Source of the DNA: Lunularia cruciata
Lineage: Eukaryota > Streptophyta > Marchantiopsida > Lunulariales > Lunulariaceae
Reading direction: 5' to 3'
Assembly: GCA_948567375.1 (NCBI GenBank)
Contig: OX419762.1
Location: 17,180,001 to 17,244,000 of the forward strand
Length of the DNA stretch: 64,000 nt
Positions 32,731 through 44,817 of this stretch are shown here, one piece after another. The position numbers and the translations under genes were made by a program. Numbering within the stretch: position 1 is the stretch's first letter; the number at the start of each line of letters is the position of its first letter. A model generated the notes under the pieces. It was not told the origin of the DNA and did no database searches. It saw only the letters and a program-made list of their open reading frames with translations.

Positions 32731-33487
32731 TGTAACACTAAGAGCTAGCCATATGATCTAGATGTAAAATTTGGTTTGGTAGCATCTAGAATAATGTTAT
32801 ACATGATTTTCAAAATAGATCAAATAGAAATATCACCAAAAGGATACTTCTACTAATAGGGCAAAAACCAAAATAAACTTGAAAACCTTAGAACCAATAG
32901 CTAGACATATGATTTAAAGGTGAGAATTGGTTTGGTAATATCTGGAAAGGTGTTATACATGATGGACTGAATAGATCAGAAAGAGGTATCACCAAAAGGG
33001 GACTTCTACTAATAGAGTAGGAACCAAAATATGCCTAAAATCTTTGAAGGCAATTTTGGAGGCCTAAACAAATGAATTAGACCTTGAAAATGTGCAGATC
33101 CCCCACACCCCATTGAAGGATAGGCTGACCTTTCCCTCCCCTTGCTTTGTCTTGTCGAGAGCTTTCCAATGATACCTTATCCATGTGATTTTGAGATTCC
33201 TACAAGAAGATTCTCTAAAAAATTCCCTCTAATCAAAGCTTGTTTGACCAACCAGATAGGACCAAGACCAACATCTCACCCATACAAGTAATTAATCCAA
33301 GGGTGGATCTTGTTGACATGTCATCTATCTGTGTGCCTAATCCTAGGGTGGAGCTTCCTTGGAGGAGATCCTGATTGTCTATATAATAAAGAGAATGTGC
33401 TCCTTTGGGGCATTAGAGTTTTGAGTGTGACTTTGTGTGTTTCTCATGGTGTATTTCTTCTCAGTCTCATATCGTTGGAGTATTACA
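32731..33487 (+). repeat. Solo LTR of family C, forward
   Basis: It starts TGTAACACTAAGAGCTAGCC and ends GGAGTATTACA, with flanks CATAT and CATAC (one mismatch). The text follows the C LTR at 45868-46601 throughout, including 'ctatataataaagag', the probable TATA region near 33380. Confidence 0.9.
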
Positions 33488-33855
33488 CATACCAAGCGGT
33501 AATGCTTGGCCTATGATTGGGATTATCACATCCAACACTTCTAGGGCTTCTAGACCAATGCGTATGTGGTTCTAGATGTGACATATATAACATCCACATC
33601 TTGTGTTGTGCCATATGGGGAGAGCCCACCAAAGCCCACAATGACATCCAAAATATAATGGCTTAGATCTCACAATCCAATTGTTCATAGATTTAGATTA
33701 GATTTAGTTGGACTTATCGAGACCAGCTCTTCAAAGGATGATGGTAGATATGGTCTCATTCATGAACGGCCAATGTGTTTGATGTGGTGGTCACAAACCC
33801 ACTACAACCAGAGTCCTTGGCTTGAGCAAGCATGTAGTCAAGATCTATAGTGATA
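33488..33855. other. Non-coding spacer
   Basis: Nothing recognised. Confidence 0.5.
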
Positions 33856-35480
33856 TGTAACACACATTGTTGTATGTATGCTCTATGGGGATATTAAGTT
33901 TGGTATTGTAAGTAGTTGTAATATTGCAAGGATAGCAGGGAAACACAGATACACAAACACAAGTTTCACACTCAAACTCCGATGCCCCAAAGGAGCACCT
34001 TTTGTTTATTATATAGACAAAGAGGATCTCCTCCAAGGAAGCTCCACCATAGGTTTAGGCACAAAGAGGATCTCCTCCAAGGAAGCTCCACCATAGGATT
34101 AGGCAAATAGATAGATGACATGTCAGCAAGCTCCACCCTTGTATTACTTACTTGGATGGATGACATGTCAGTCTTGGTCCTATCTGGCTAGTCAAACAAG
34201 CTTTGACTAGAGGGAATCTTTTAGAGAATCTTCTTGTAGGAATCTCAGAATCACATGGATGAGGTACCATTGGAAAGCTCTTGATGAGACAAAGCAAGGA
34301 GGAGGGAAGGCCAGCCTTCCATTCATTACGGGGGGAGGTGTGGGGGTGGAGAATTTGCACATTTTCAAGGCCTAATTCATCTGTTTAGGCCTCCAAAATT
34401 GCCTTCATAGATTTGAGACATTTCAATTCCTACTCTATTAGTAGAAGTCCCATTTTGGTGATACTTCTTGCTGATCTATTTAGTCCATCATGTGTAACAT
34501 CCTTCTGGATGTTACCAAACCAATTTTCACCTTTAAATCATATGTCTAACTATTGATTCTTAAGTTTTCAAGTCTATTTTGGTTTCCGCCCTATTAGTAT
34601 AAGTATTCTTTTGGTGATACTTCTATCTAATCTATATTTTCCATCATGTATAACATCATTCCAGATATTACCAAACCAAATTTCACATCTAGATCATATG
34701 GCTAGCTCTTGGTATTACAGTAGTTGGGAGATATTATCTAGATGGAGTTTAGCCAAGCTTCTACATTAGCCAATATGGCGTTGATTCTACTTTAGAGGAA
34801 GGAAAAAGCATGGGTTCCCTATTTTGGATTCTAATCTATTGACTTTGTATTATTTCTAGGTGTTTTGCTTTGAGGAAAGAGTTGAGAACTCTTGGGCCCA
34901 TGAGCCTTTTGGTTGCAGATTTTCTATGGCCCATGGAATAAATCCTTGAGTTAGGTGAAGATAAGACCACCTACTCATGAGATTATTACCATATATGTAT
35001 ATTCCTTTAGCTTTTAGGCTTTATATGACTTTTAGCCTAGTAGCTTGAGTCATTCTAGTATGTAAAGTTGGAACTAAAAAAATAGATCCTTGCATTTCTA
35101 TTGAAACACTTAAAGTAGCAAATCCATGAGGTAGCATTGCACTTGGTGCAATTATTATACCTAACCACTTATCTTTACTCTTTTACCTAAAATTAAGTAA
35201 AATATGATAAAAATCCAAGAAAGAAACTTAGTCACTTTTGTATGTAACTATTTCACAAGTATATAAGTTAGAGGTGAGGAGGTACTCGTTGTCCTTTCAT
35301 TTGCAACTATCTTTCTCTCATTGAATTCTTTAGTGAGCAATGACTTGAGTCTTGGAACTGCCTTGGAGTTTTAGCCTTGGAGGAGTGTGATGGAATTTAA
35401 ATTCTTTGCCTTCTTAGTCCATAATACGCTACCTTGATAGCCATCAGAGATTTATCCTAAGTGAGAGAAAGGCTAGCTCA
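33856..35480 (+). repeat. Solo LTR of a B-like family (D), split by a C LTR
   Basis: It starts TGTAACACACATTG and ends GGCTAGCTCA. Internal text matches the B LTR in order: 'ttaagtttggtattgtaagta', 'aggtgttttgctttgaggaaagagttgagaactcttgggccc', 'cacaagtatata', 'catcagagatttatcctaagtgagagaaaggc'. It is diverged and longer. I could not find a convincing target duplication. A solo C LTR occupies 33917-34719. Confidence 0.78.
33917..34719 (-). repeat. Solo LTR of family C, reverse, inside the D LTR
   Basis: TGTAATATTGC to GGTATTACA on the plus strand, with a perfect 5-bp duplication GTAGT (33912-33916 and 34720-34724). It contains an internal tandem duplication of 'agaggatctcctccaaggaa...' at about 34020 and 34066, which makes it longer than other C LTRs. 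Confidence 0.93.
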
Positions 35481-37047
35481 CTACTATGGAGGACCATCAT
35501 ATACCATGGCTTGCCTTTGATACCTTTGTCCCATCAATGATAAAGATTTTGGTCTTCTTCATCATCTCTTTGATAGCCTCCTTTATGATGCAGCATGAGG
35601 TGCCCTACAAAGGAGAAGAACATTAGCTATCTCATCAACCATGCTCACCTCTTACTTTTGCTCATGAGTGTTCGTCACCTTACAACAATCACAAGTGCTA
35701 GGTCTTCAACAATGGATAATAGCAATAGAGGCTTTCAACACGACTAGACCCTTCCCTCCCTATCTACAGGATATACCTTTGGAGAACCTATATCAAATAA
35801 TTTAGGAGTAGGTTACTTTATATGCTACTTTATTTTCTTATGTCCATGTTGTGTTGAGATAGTTGTCCCTCCTTGGGTTTTAGTCCTTTTTACTTGGGCC
35901 TTGGGCTCTCGTTCTTCATTAGCACTTCTTTGTCCTCTTGTATTGCACTTTCCTTTTTCTTTTGGGGTATACTATTTGGCCTTTTGGCCGTTTCTTCTCA
36001 CTCCTTTGTGTTATCTTATGTCTTTTGTTTCTTATGTTTGTTTGCTTTAAGATGGATGTGGATGACTTTGTTTCTCTTATATAAAGTTCATCTTAAGGCT
36101 TTACTCACAACCAAGGTAAACATTTATTTAACTTTGATATGCCTAAAATAAAAGACTAGTTTAACTAGAATATAAATACATTAGATGGATTGATATTAAT
36201 ATATAAATCTAAATTATTAATATTTTATTAAATTTTATGATGTATTAAAATATGTATGATCCGTTGTAACCAAAAGTTGAATTAAGTTTGATTTCCATCT
36301 TTAAAATCTCCCTATATAGAATTCAGTTCTAAGTTATACAGCATTTTAATATAATTTACTTTACAAATCTCGATGAGATAAAAAGACTATAGTGTATATA
36401 GAAATACTCAAAAATATCAGAAAAAGAAAGAGCTTGAAATAAATGAATACTGGAGATTGGAAGATAGAGAAAAAAACATATTATTGATGGAAGTACTTAT
36501 ATATTTGTTAAATGAAAAGCTCCAAATTTGAACTTAAGATATGCGACAAAGGAGCTTAGAGATGGGGTAAATGTTATGAATTAAGAGATATTATAATTTA
36601 TGGATTTCTTTTAATAAAAATAAGAGAATATTTTTAGTGAAAATTAAACTAGAACTGTAGTTAAACTTGTCTTATAGAATTTGGTTGGCTTATAACATAG
36701 AACCCAATATAATACATAGAAACTTCCGGTCATTTACATCTCGTGAGCATGCTTTATGAAAATTCAGGTACTTAGAAAAGTAAATCTAAAGCTATTTGAG
36801 AATGCATGGAGTTGATAAGTCTTTTAGATTTTACTTACTTAGAAGCATATTAAAAAAATATCTCCCTTTTCTTATCTTAATGATCTTATTAATATTTGTA
36901 CTCTCAAAATATTTATAATATTATGATTATTACCGTCTCCCATATTATTTTCAGTCTTGTCAAGCTTGTCTAGTGTTATTCTAAACTGAAATAGCTTTTA
37001 AGCAAAAAAGATTCATGCAATTATTTGGACTTTGAAGTTTGGAACCT

Positions 37048-37137
<90 letters not shown>

Positions 37138-38600
37138 TCTAAATTGAAAATGATACATCATACACCAAGAAATTTTACTAATTTTTGAATTTCACTTCAT
37201 TATCTTAGTTATTTTACTTTGTTCCTATATAATTTTTTACATTTTATCTCCATAGAATAGATGATTCAACTAAAGAATTTCATTTAATTGTGAAAAAAAA
37301 TAGATTTTATATTTTCTAAATTTATGATTTTTAGTCAGTTGTAATAATTTAAAACTTTATTGTAAACATTAGTTAGAAGAGTGAGTCAATGACTTGATTT
37401 GACTTGCTTGGGTGTCCTCCTAAAGGAAAACTCAAACTCGGATTTGTACAAACAAATTTTGATTGACTTATTTTGAGTAAAAATATTTTAGTAAATAGAT
37501 AAAATATTTATAATTAAAGATATAATAAATATTCTGTCTTTTCAGATTTATTTGATGCTAGTTTCAGATTAACTGAAGTTCAAAATTTTCAATCTACTAA
37601 AATAAAATAAAAACATTTATGTATGAAAAATAACAAATTTTGCTTTCAATCTTATTAACAGTTTCCCAGAATATTCTAAGGAAAATATAACTCATATTAT
37701 GAATTTTCAAGTCTTCTATTAAGATGTTTATACTTTAAAGGCTTATTTTATTATTCTTCATATTTTACACTCTATTTCCTATATTACATTTACGAGTAGG
37801 TATCATTAGGTGAACATAACTCGATTGTTTGTTTCATGTTGCATGAAAATTTTTGAACATAATTTAGGAGACCTGTATTCCTCATTTTTAAAGTTGGATT
37901 AATGCAGTCTTCTTTATATGGTTGATAATTAAAAATAAAAAAAATAAATGCAGTATGATATTATAAGTTTCCCATGTAAATTATTTTGATTTATTTGATT
38001 TTAAAACCCAAGAAGAAAATCGTATAAATATAATTTCTTTCAAAGATTTACGTTGAGCTAGAGAATAATACCATTGCACCTATTTGTTGTTTCCATATAA
38101 TGAATCGCAAAATATCTATTTACCTCAATCATTTAGATCCATCCCGAGAGCCCAATTAGCAGACACTCCTTACAATTCTTCCTAAAATATAAAGTAGTTC
38201 GTGATTAGATTCTCTTTTTGCAGGGAATTTGTATATTCTAAAAGTCTTATTGCAATCTCAATAGGATTTTAATACAAATTTAGGTCAAGGATGCCAACTA
38301 AAATCTAAAGCGTAACATATTCCCACCGGGTTGCATTTATTGAGAATCAAATTTCACTTGAATAAATGGATCTGAAATAGATCCACACGAATTAAGATAA
38401 ACTAGTTTAGAGGAATCACTGATAATTATCTGCACACACAAAAATTTCAGAGTATAAATTTTTTTTAAAAGATAGGAAATGTGCCATATGAGCTAAATAA
38501 CGAAATGATTAATTTGATCCTCTGAATTATCTTCCTACCAATAGACCCTTAAAGATACTATAAACTATACTTGATCTAAGACTGATTTAAATAGGAAGTC
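35481..38600. other. AT-rich intergenic region left of psaO
   Basis: No gene supported. Base composition drops sharply from about 36100, with long A/T runs. A hydrophobic open frame at 35873-36151 has no domain and lies in T-rich DNA. A long TA microsatellite is listed separately. Promoter elements of psaO may lie in the last kilobase, but I see no unambiguous one. Confidence 0.55.
37051..37132. repeat. (TA)n microsatellite
   Basis: About 40 uninterrupted TA dinucleotides. Confidence 0.97.
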
Positions 38601-38872
38601 TGGGTTGCAGGACACTCACGCTCAGTCACGAACTCCTACTTCAACCTAATAAAAATAAAACCTATTTAAAACTTAATCCACTACTCATATACTTTAAAGT
38701 CTCGGAATTGTTCTGCTTCAGATATCATGAGATTAGGAAGAAAAATTAGACAAGAACTAAATTAATGAAACGTAGGTAATAAAGACTCAGAAGAAAAGAA
38801 ATACGACTGATCAAATAGTGTAGGCACCACTTCCTCCTCGCCTCATTACCGCAGTCGAGCAACGGACGAAGA

Positions 38873-39067
38873 ATGGATGCCGTGGACGGAACATTGACGG
38901 AGTACCTGACAGACTTCCAAAGAGCTTGGGCTGATAAGCTAATGCCTTATCCAACCAGGCTTTCTGGTTGCCAATCGGGGCCGACCTTCAATCCCGCTTT
39001 CAGATCCCCTGTTCTTCGAATCGTCGAACAAGAAGTCTGGGCTTGTTCAGGCGATCCGAACGCATAG
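38873..39067 (+). other. Upstream open frame in the psaO leader region
   Basis: A 64-codon ATG frame in the GC-richer zone that starts near 38820. I recognise no domain. It lies about 290 bp upstream of the psaO start. A pyrimidine-rich tract ending 'ctctttgcag' at 39336, 17 bases before the psaO ATG, looks like a splice acceptor, so this frame may sit in a 5' untranslated first exon. It may be a chance frame. Confidence 0.35.
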
Positions 39068-39353
39068 CATAGCCCCATCCACCCCGATTCTAACTTGCTC
39101 GTCTGCGATAGTCGTCGATTCCAACTTGTGAGCTTCCAACTCCTCTTTGTTGTGCCTTTCTCTTGCTGGTTACGTCCCTTGTTGTTCCTGTATATGATCC
39201 ATAAGGTCTGATTTCTGTCAACGACTGAATCGTGCAACAGTCTGACTTTCTTAGCAGTGGCTTTGTTAGCATATTTCTGTCAGCTCTGCATGTCTGCTTT
39301 GCAATTTTTTCTGTAATGACCCTTTGCTCTTTGCAGATAATTTGATACAAATC

Positions 39354-40509
39354 ATGGCAGCGATGGCCACTCTAGCTATGACCGGCCCCGTCGCCGGTCT
39401 CGGAGCCTCTGCCCTCTTGACGCGGTCCGCCCGCTCCAAGATGCAGCTTACTTCTGGTACGCTTGGAACACCCATTTTTCTCACCTGGGAGTGATCAGCA
39501 GTGCAAGTTATCCAGCCTTTTGTTTGACATTGTTAACATTTGAACGAACTCTTCATTCAAGCACAATGTACTATCCCTTCGGCGTGGTGAAAAGTCCGTA
39601 GAATCTTGCCTTGAATTTATATTGCTTTGGTCTGGATTTCCGTGTGGTGCCTGGTACCTTCGCGGGCTCATCGCCTTACTGTATGTCTTAATCAGCATTC
39701 GTCCAGAGAGCTTCATTGAGCGCTGCCCCAAAGAGTGACCTGTGCATGTCCCGCGTCACCTGGTGAGTTTTCCCTACTACCACGATCTGTGTCTGTTTTC
39801 ACATTCAGTGTCGGCTAGTTTCAAATATGTCGGTAGCTGGTTCGAGCCTGCACCTTGCATTTCGACCTAGTCGTTGCACTCTTAGTTCACCCCTCACGTT
39901 CACTCTCAGGAGAGAAGGTGAGGGCTGAGGGCTATTCATTCTTCAAAACTTGGAGATTCACACTCTAGCCAGTTCTGTATCGACCAGGATGTTTGCCACC
40001 GGGACATGCTTGAATTCGATCTTTTGAGTTGGTAGTTGTGGAGGTGCTGCGACGCCACTCTATGCTATCTTATGCTCATGGGTTGTTTTACGCTGGCAGC
40101 TTCGAGAGAGACTGGTTGAGAAAGGATCTCTCAGTTATTGGGTTCGGACTCATTGGTTGGATCGCTCCCTCAAGCATCCCAGTCATCAATGGAAACAGCT
40201 TGACCGGCTTGTTCATCGGTAGCATTGGCCCAGAGTTGGCCCACTGGCCCACTGGTCCCGCTCTTACCTCCCCCTTCTGGTAAGTTTACGCTCATGAGTT
40301 CCATAATTCAGCCACCTTGCCTTCGAAGTTGAGTCCAGATACTGGGGAGAAGTTGATATTTTGTAACTCATATGCCTGGCTTGGTACTGAATTGTGGACG
40401 AATCTCCAGGTTGTGGCTCGTGACATGGCACGTGGGTCTCTTCGTTTGTCTTACTCTTGGACAAATCGGGTTCAAGGGCAGGAAGGATGGATACTTTAAC
40501 AAGGAGTAG
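39354..40509 (+). CDS. psaO: Photosystem I subunit O, four exons
   Basis: PsaO is a small membrane subunit of photosystem I in the thylakoid, on the PsaH/PsaL side where light-harvesting complex II docks during state transitions. Exons by eye: 39354-39456, 39696-39762, 40100-40279 and 40410-40509. All introns are GT-AG and phases agree (1, 2, 2), giving 149 residues and TAG. The N-terminus ('MAAMATLAMTG', rich in A, S, T, R) is a plastid transit peptide. Family signatures follow: 'RVTCFERDWLRKDL', 'VIGFGLIGWIAPSSIPVING', 'GSIGPELAHWP' and C-terminal 'GQIGFKGRKDGYF'. Two hydrophobic helices are visible. Exon 2 could start at 39711 instead (five fewer residues), but the 39695 acceptor is better. 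Length fits the family. No defect seen. Confidence 0.93.
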
Positions 40510-43419
40510 ATTGGCCACACACTCAATCTGTCGATATGAACTTACCACAAGAAACCACCAATTTGACACGGATGTATCTTTGTAATATGCATTTAGACTT
40601 TGTAATCTAATGATCATCACGTCTTGAAGAGGCAATTGCTCGCCGCTTGTACCATGATTTTCGCATATCACTATATCATCTCGCGTTACTTGTACTGGAG
40701 ACTGGCTAGTTTGAAATGCTGCAATAAAAATGTAAATTTATTTTTCGATCTTTCTTAACTAGATTGGCACTTTCGTCACTCCTTTATTTGTTAAAGCTGA
40801 TGATATCTAGGGCAATTTTGCTGATCATTGCGGAGTTCTAGAAATCGTCGTCTAAAATCCAACACGAAACGAATTTTGATATACCGTTTCGCTTTCAACC
40901 TTCAGGGTAGATGAACGGATAGCAAACTCAAGTAATGTATCAATCCATAGTATTCATAGCCCTAAGCAGAAGATTCGGCTGTTGGAATATCTCAAATTTG
41001 TCCTAATGGTACAATTTGGTGTAGTAATCTTGTCCTAGGTAGCACACTCGATCTTCGAAATTTACTACCGGAGTCGTATCTGAACACAGATGGATCTAGT
41101 GATTGATTGTGATCAATCACAAGGGCAATTTATGATAATCAATCAATTATTCTGTAACTGATCAATTTATGTCAATTAATCTGATAATCTCGAGAGAAAT
41201 TGACTAAGATCGACAACGATCTTTTTAATCTGAGCTGCCGGCGCTTTAGATGTATCAAACAATACCATAGGTTGGAAACATGGCCGCCTATCTTGATAAA
41301 GGTGCCGAAATGGAGTAGTTGGTGAATTCACGTGAACGGTTGAATGACAGAACATGGCAAAATCTTTTCTGTCGATAAAGCAAAATCTTTTCTGTCGATC
41401 AAGTTTGAAATTTGCCTATACTTATATCTCCTAACATATGTCCTTTTCCCCATAATGACTGGGTTATATATATGTAATTTAGATATTCATATTGGTAAAA
41501 TCCTTGTCTAGAGCTGGTACATAGACATGATTCAATCACTCACCGTCAAATGTTTATGAGTCATTCATACAATAATAGCTTTTATGGAAAGATCATTTTG
41601 ATGGTGATTTTTCATTCTGTAAAACATATATAAAATTTCTCCACAGATGAATGAATTCTCCTCACGAAGCTAAGGATAGTATCAAAGAAATTCTTTTTGC
41701 AATGTATGGAAGATAACGTGTATCTCTAGATTGCATCTACGGTCTGTTCCATAGGAAGGTCTGTTCCAATAGAATTTTGGTAAGTGTTTATAGGAAACAA
41801 GCTAAATTTTATCGATGGTCTATTCGGGAATTGTGAAAAATACGCTATAAAAGTATGGGTCAATCAAAATTTGAATTTATGTCTAAGTCTTCTGAAGTGG
41901 TATTTAAAGATTTAGAGTTTTTATGGAATTAGACTTCTACCTCTAGTATTCTTATTTGCAGCTTATTTCACTTCTAGTAGTTACATCTTAGGCTGATCAT
42001 TAGCTTATAGTTTTAGATTAAATTTGAGATATTCTATTATCTTTAGTTAGATTTGAGTTACCAATAGATTTCTGAAAAGTATCAGCTAGGCTTACCATGA
42101 AACACTAATAAACTAAGTTGTGAACTTTTATTGTTATTCCATCTACCTAGAAGTACTATACATGATCTCTCACTTTCAAATTTCTTAGTTAAGAAGTTTA
42201 AATTTTGTGTCTTATATCTTATATGATTTCTAGTATATCTCACTCTTTTTTTTAGTGAATTTTTAATGATATGTTATTTTGGGTTCAACACATAATTTAT
42301 TTGTATGTTGTTGTTAATCTAATGAATAAGTTCTTTCCCTTTTTATGAAGTGATTTCATAGCATGAAACTTGTAGTTTATGTCTAGGAGTATCTTTTATA
42401 AAGTTTCTAATTTAATTTCATATCTATTTTTTTAACATTTTTGATAATTTTTAGTTTAAAAATTATGTAATTTAATTATATATTTTTTCTACTATTTAAT
42501 ATGAAAACATATGGTGATCTTGTACTAAGGTTACATACTCCAGTAGTTTGCTTTGGATGCAACTTATGATCGATCTAAGCAATATGATAATATTGCTTAG
42601 ATATTATTATGGATGTCTTGTATGTAAGGGACAAGTTATAATATTCAAAGTCATAAAGGGAAGTTTCCTTTTAAATCAATCTGCATCAATATTCTTGAAG
42701 CTATTGGAGATTTAAACATGGTGTGAGGTACAATTTCTTCGAAGCTTGTAATAACCTACAGAACAATTTCTCTTTAATGTGAGATTTATTGGTTATTGAC
42801 CAGTGATCTATGAAATGAAGAAGGTTTACCTCCAGTTTCTAGTATGCTTCACAATTTCATGGAAGATCTTGAAGATGAGAGATGGCCAAGATCGCGAATA
42901 TTTATTGGTATTGGGGTGGTCAGTTTGCATAGAACAGTTTTGAGTTCTTTTTGAAAGGTAATGATCATTCAAAGAGTATATACTTGCTCATGTTAAATCT
43001 ACGTGTAAATAGAAATAATTTGTTGTTGAGTGTAATATATGATATGGAGGCAAGTCTTTAAAAACATATCCGATAGCAAGTCTTACAATTGTGATAGCTT
43101 TTAGTTCAAGCAAATCGATCTATAAATGAAAAAAAGATAACAAATAGATAAGTATCAAACGAGGAGAGGGAGAAGATGTTGTTATAAGTTTGAAAGGAGG
43201 AGTATTTGAAGGTCCAAATATCAAATTCCTAGCAAATAAATGTATCTAAATTGCAAACAAAACGTACATACACATACAATATCTATATCAATATATGCAT
43301 AAAAATTAGATAGCTTATATTTGTATCCATTATATTTATTTGTACCACATATACAGAAACTTTTTTGTAAGCATCTTATCCTTAATAAGAAGGTTAGTTA
43401 ATGACTATGAAGAAGGTTC
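40510..43419. other. AT-rich intergenic region right of psaO
   Basis: No gene supported. It contains short inverted repeats at 41099-41120 (9-bp arms) and 42573-42602, the latter listed separately. The psaO 3' untranslated region presumably occupies the first few hundred bases. Confidence 0.55.
42573..42602. other. Perfect 13-bp inverted repeat with 4-base loop
   Basis: ATCTAAGCAATAT and its exact complement flank GATA. It is isolated in AT-rich DNA with no adjacent gene end. It could be a cruciform or a relic of a small inverted-repeat transposon; no function is assigned. Confidence 0.8.
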
Positions 43420-43960
43420 TTTTACCTTAGTGCATATGGCTTAGTGATCTAAACTACATAGTGAATGAGTTTATTGATGAAGTGTTTTGTGATTTAGAGA
43501 ACTTCACTAACGTGTACAATAATGTCACGACATTTGTGGTGTCTAAGCTAGATTGCTAGGGCATTGGAGTAGTAGTGTTTGTATTCAAAGCTATTTTTGT
43601 AGTTACTCATAGGCTACTTGTCTGCGGTTCAATTTCATGTTTAGAGTAATGATTGCATGGTGGGACCCACCGTCACTTGTACCATTAGTACCGTCGTGTG
43701 TGCCATTAGGATTGGAGATCTAGGTCAAAATCTTAGGTATACCTTTGAAGTGCAGCCCAAAGAGCTCACTTCTTTGATGTTGAGCCTTCGAGTTCCGGGC
43801 TATGGTGGACAAAAAGCCGGCGAGCGTCACCTAGTATCTCTTAGCTAGAGTGGGTGTGACTTGACTATAATCAGTGCCCAATTGTTTGCAGATTGTTGAG
43901 TGAATGGTCAAGTAATGATCTGATTTGAGTTGATGAAGAATTGATTATATTAGAGAAGTG
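43420..43960 (+). repeat. 5' LTR of element E (approximate)
   Basis: It is defined only by similarity to 58742-59303. The start is inferred from spacing to 'cgacatttgtggtg' (43528), and the end is unclear. A primer-binding site was not recognised. Confidence 0.55.
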
Positions 43961-44817
43961 AGAATCAAGGAGAAATTTGGTGCAGGAATTGAATGTGTTG
44001 GCGGTATCTCTAAGGCTGGTTGATCATGGTAACTTGATCATGGTTCAAGTTTCCCTTAAGAGTGATTGTGGGTGGAAGAGTTGTCCAAATTTTGATGAGA
44101 ATGGAGTTAAATTCAAGCAATATTGTTTGACTTGAGCTCATGAGGTGAGAGTAGGGCCAATTTTATGCGAGTTGAGCTTGAAATGCAAAATTGAAGGTGG
44201 AGTTCGGAACCCATCTCCACAAATTACAGATTTGGATATCTCCATCCTTCCAATTTGGCTCAAGTGGAGATTTAGAGAAAAATTTGGCGGTAAGCCAATA
44301 TCAAATTTATGTTAGATATGGTGGAGAATTTATGTCAAATTTTTGCCAGAGGAAGTTTGATCCCATTCTCTATAATCTTGGTAGCTTTGGAAGTAGATAG
44401 ATACTCCTATTGTATCAAATGCCAAATGGTGATAGAATTAGTTCGATGTTGACTTATGAGATGGAAAATTTTATTTAGCCTTCTTATGATTGGATCCCTC
44501 TGTTCTCTACTTTTTGTTTGTGCATCATGTTTGTGTGAGGTGCTCTGACTTTGGAGTGTTGGTGCTTTGGTGTGCTCTTGGTAGTGAGGTTGGAGTGATT
44601 ACTAGTCAAACTACTTGTGTTTCTCCCCGGTGAGGTAAGAAGTGATGCCATGCAGACCGTGAGAGTGCATGTTGTGATAGCAGGTTATAGGTCACTCTTT
44701 CTCCTAGTGTAGTTGTCTTAGAGTTACCTTAGTGGGTGGTGTTTAGTTGGTGGTGGCTTGGTGGTGGCACCTGCTGATGATCCTTGGTGAGGTACTTGAG
44801 GTGCTTACGGTTGCAGT
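43961..44817 (+). other. Element E leader
   Basis: A non-coding stretch between LTR and Gag. G/T-rich text around 44560-44810 shows no domain. Confidence 0.5.

Noticed and set aside
35873-36151. 92-codon hydrophobic open frame
   Set aside because: Same T-rich composition effect; no recognisable family and no promoter or neighbour to support it.
37051-37132. TA tract as a replication origin or matrix-attachment site
   Set aside because: A simple dinucleotide expansion explains it; nothing else supports an origin.
39090-39484. Minus-strand open frames overlapping psaO exon 1
   Set aside because: They overlap the well-supported psaO exon and show no family resemblance.
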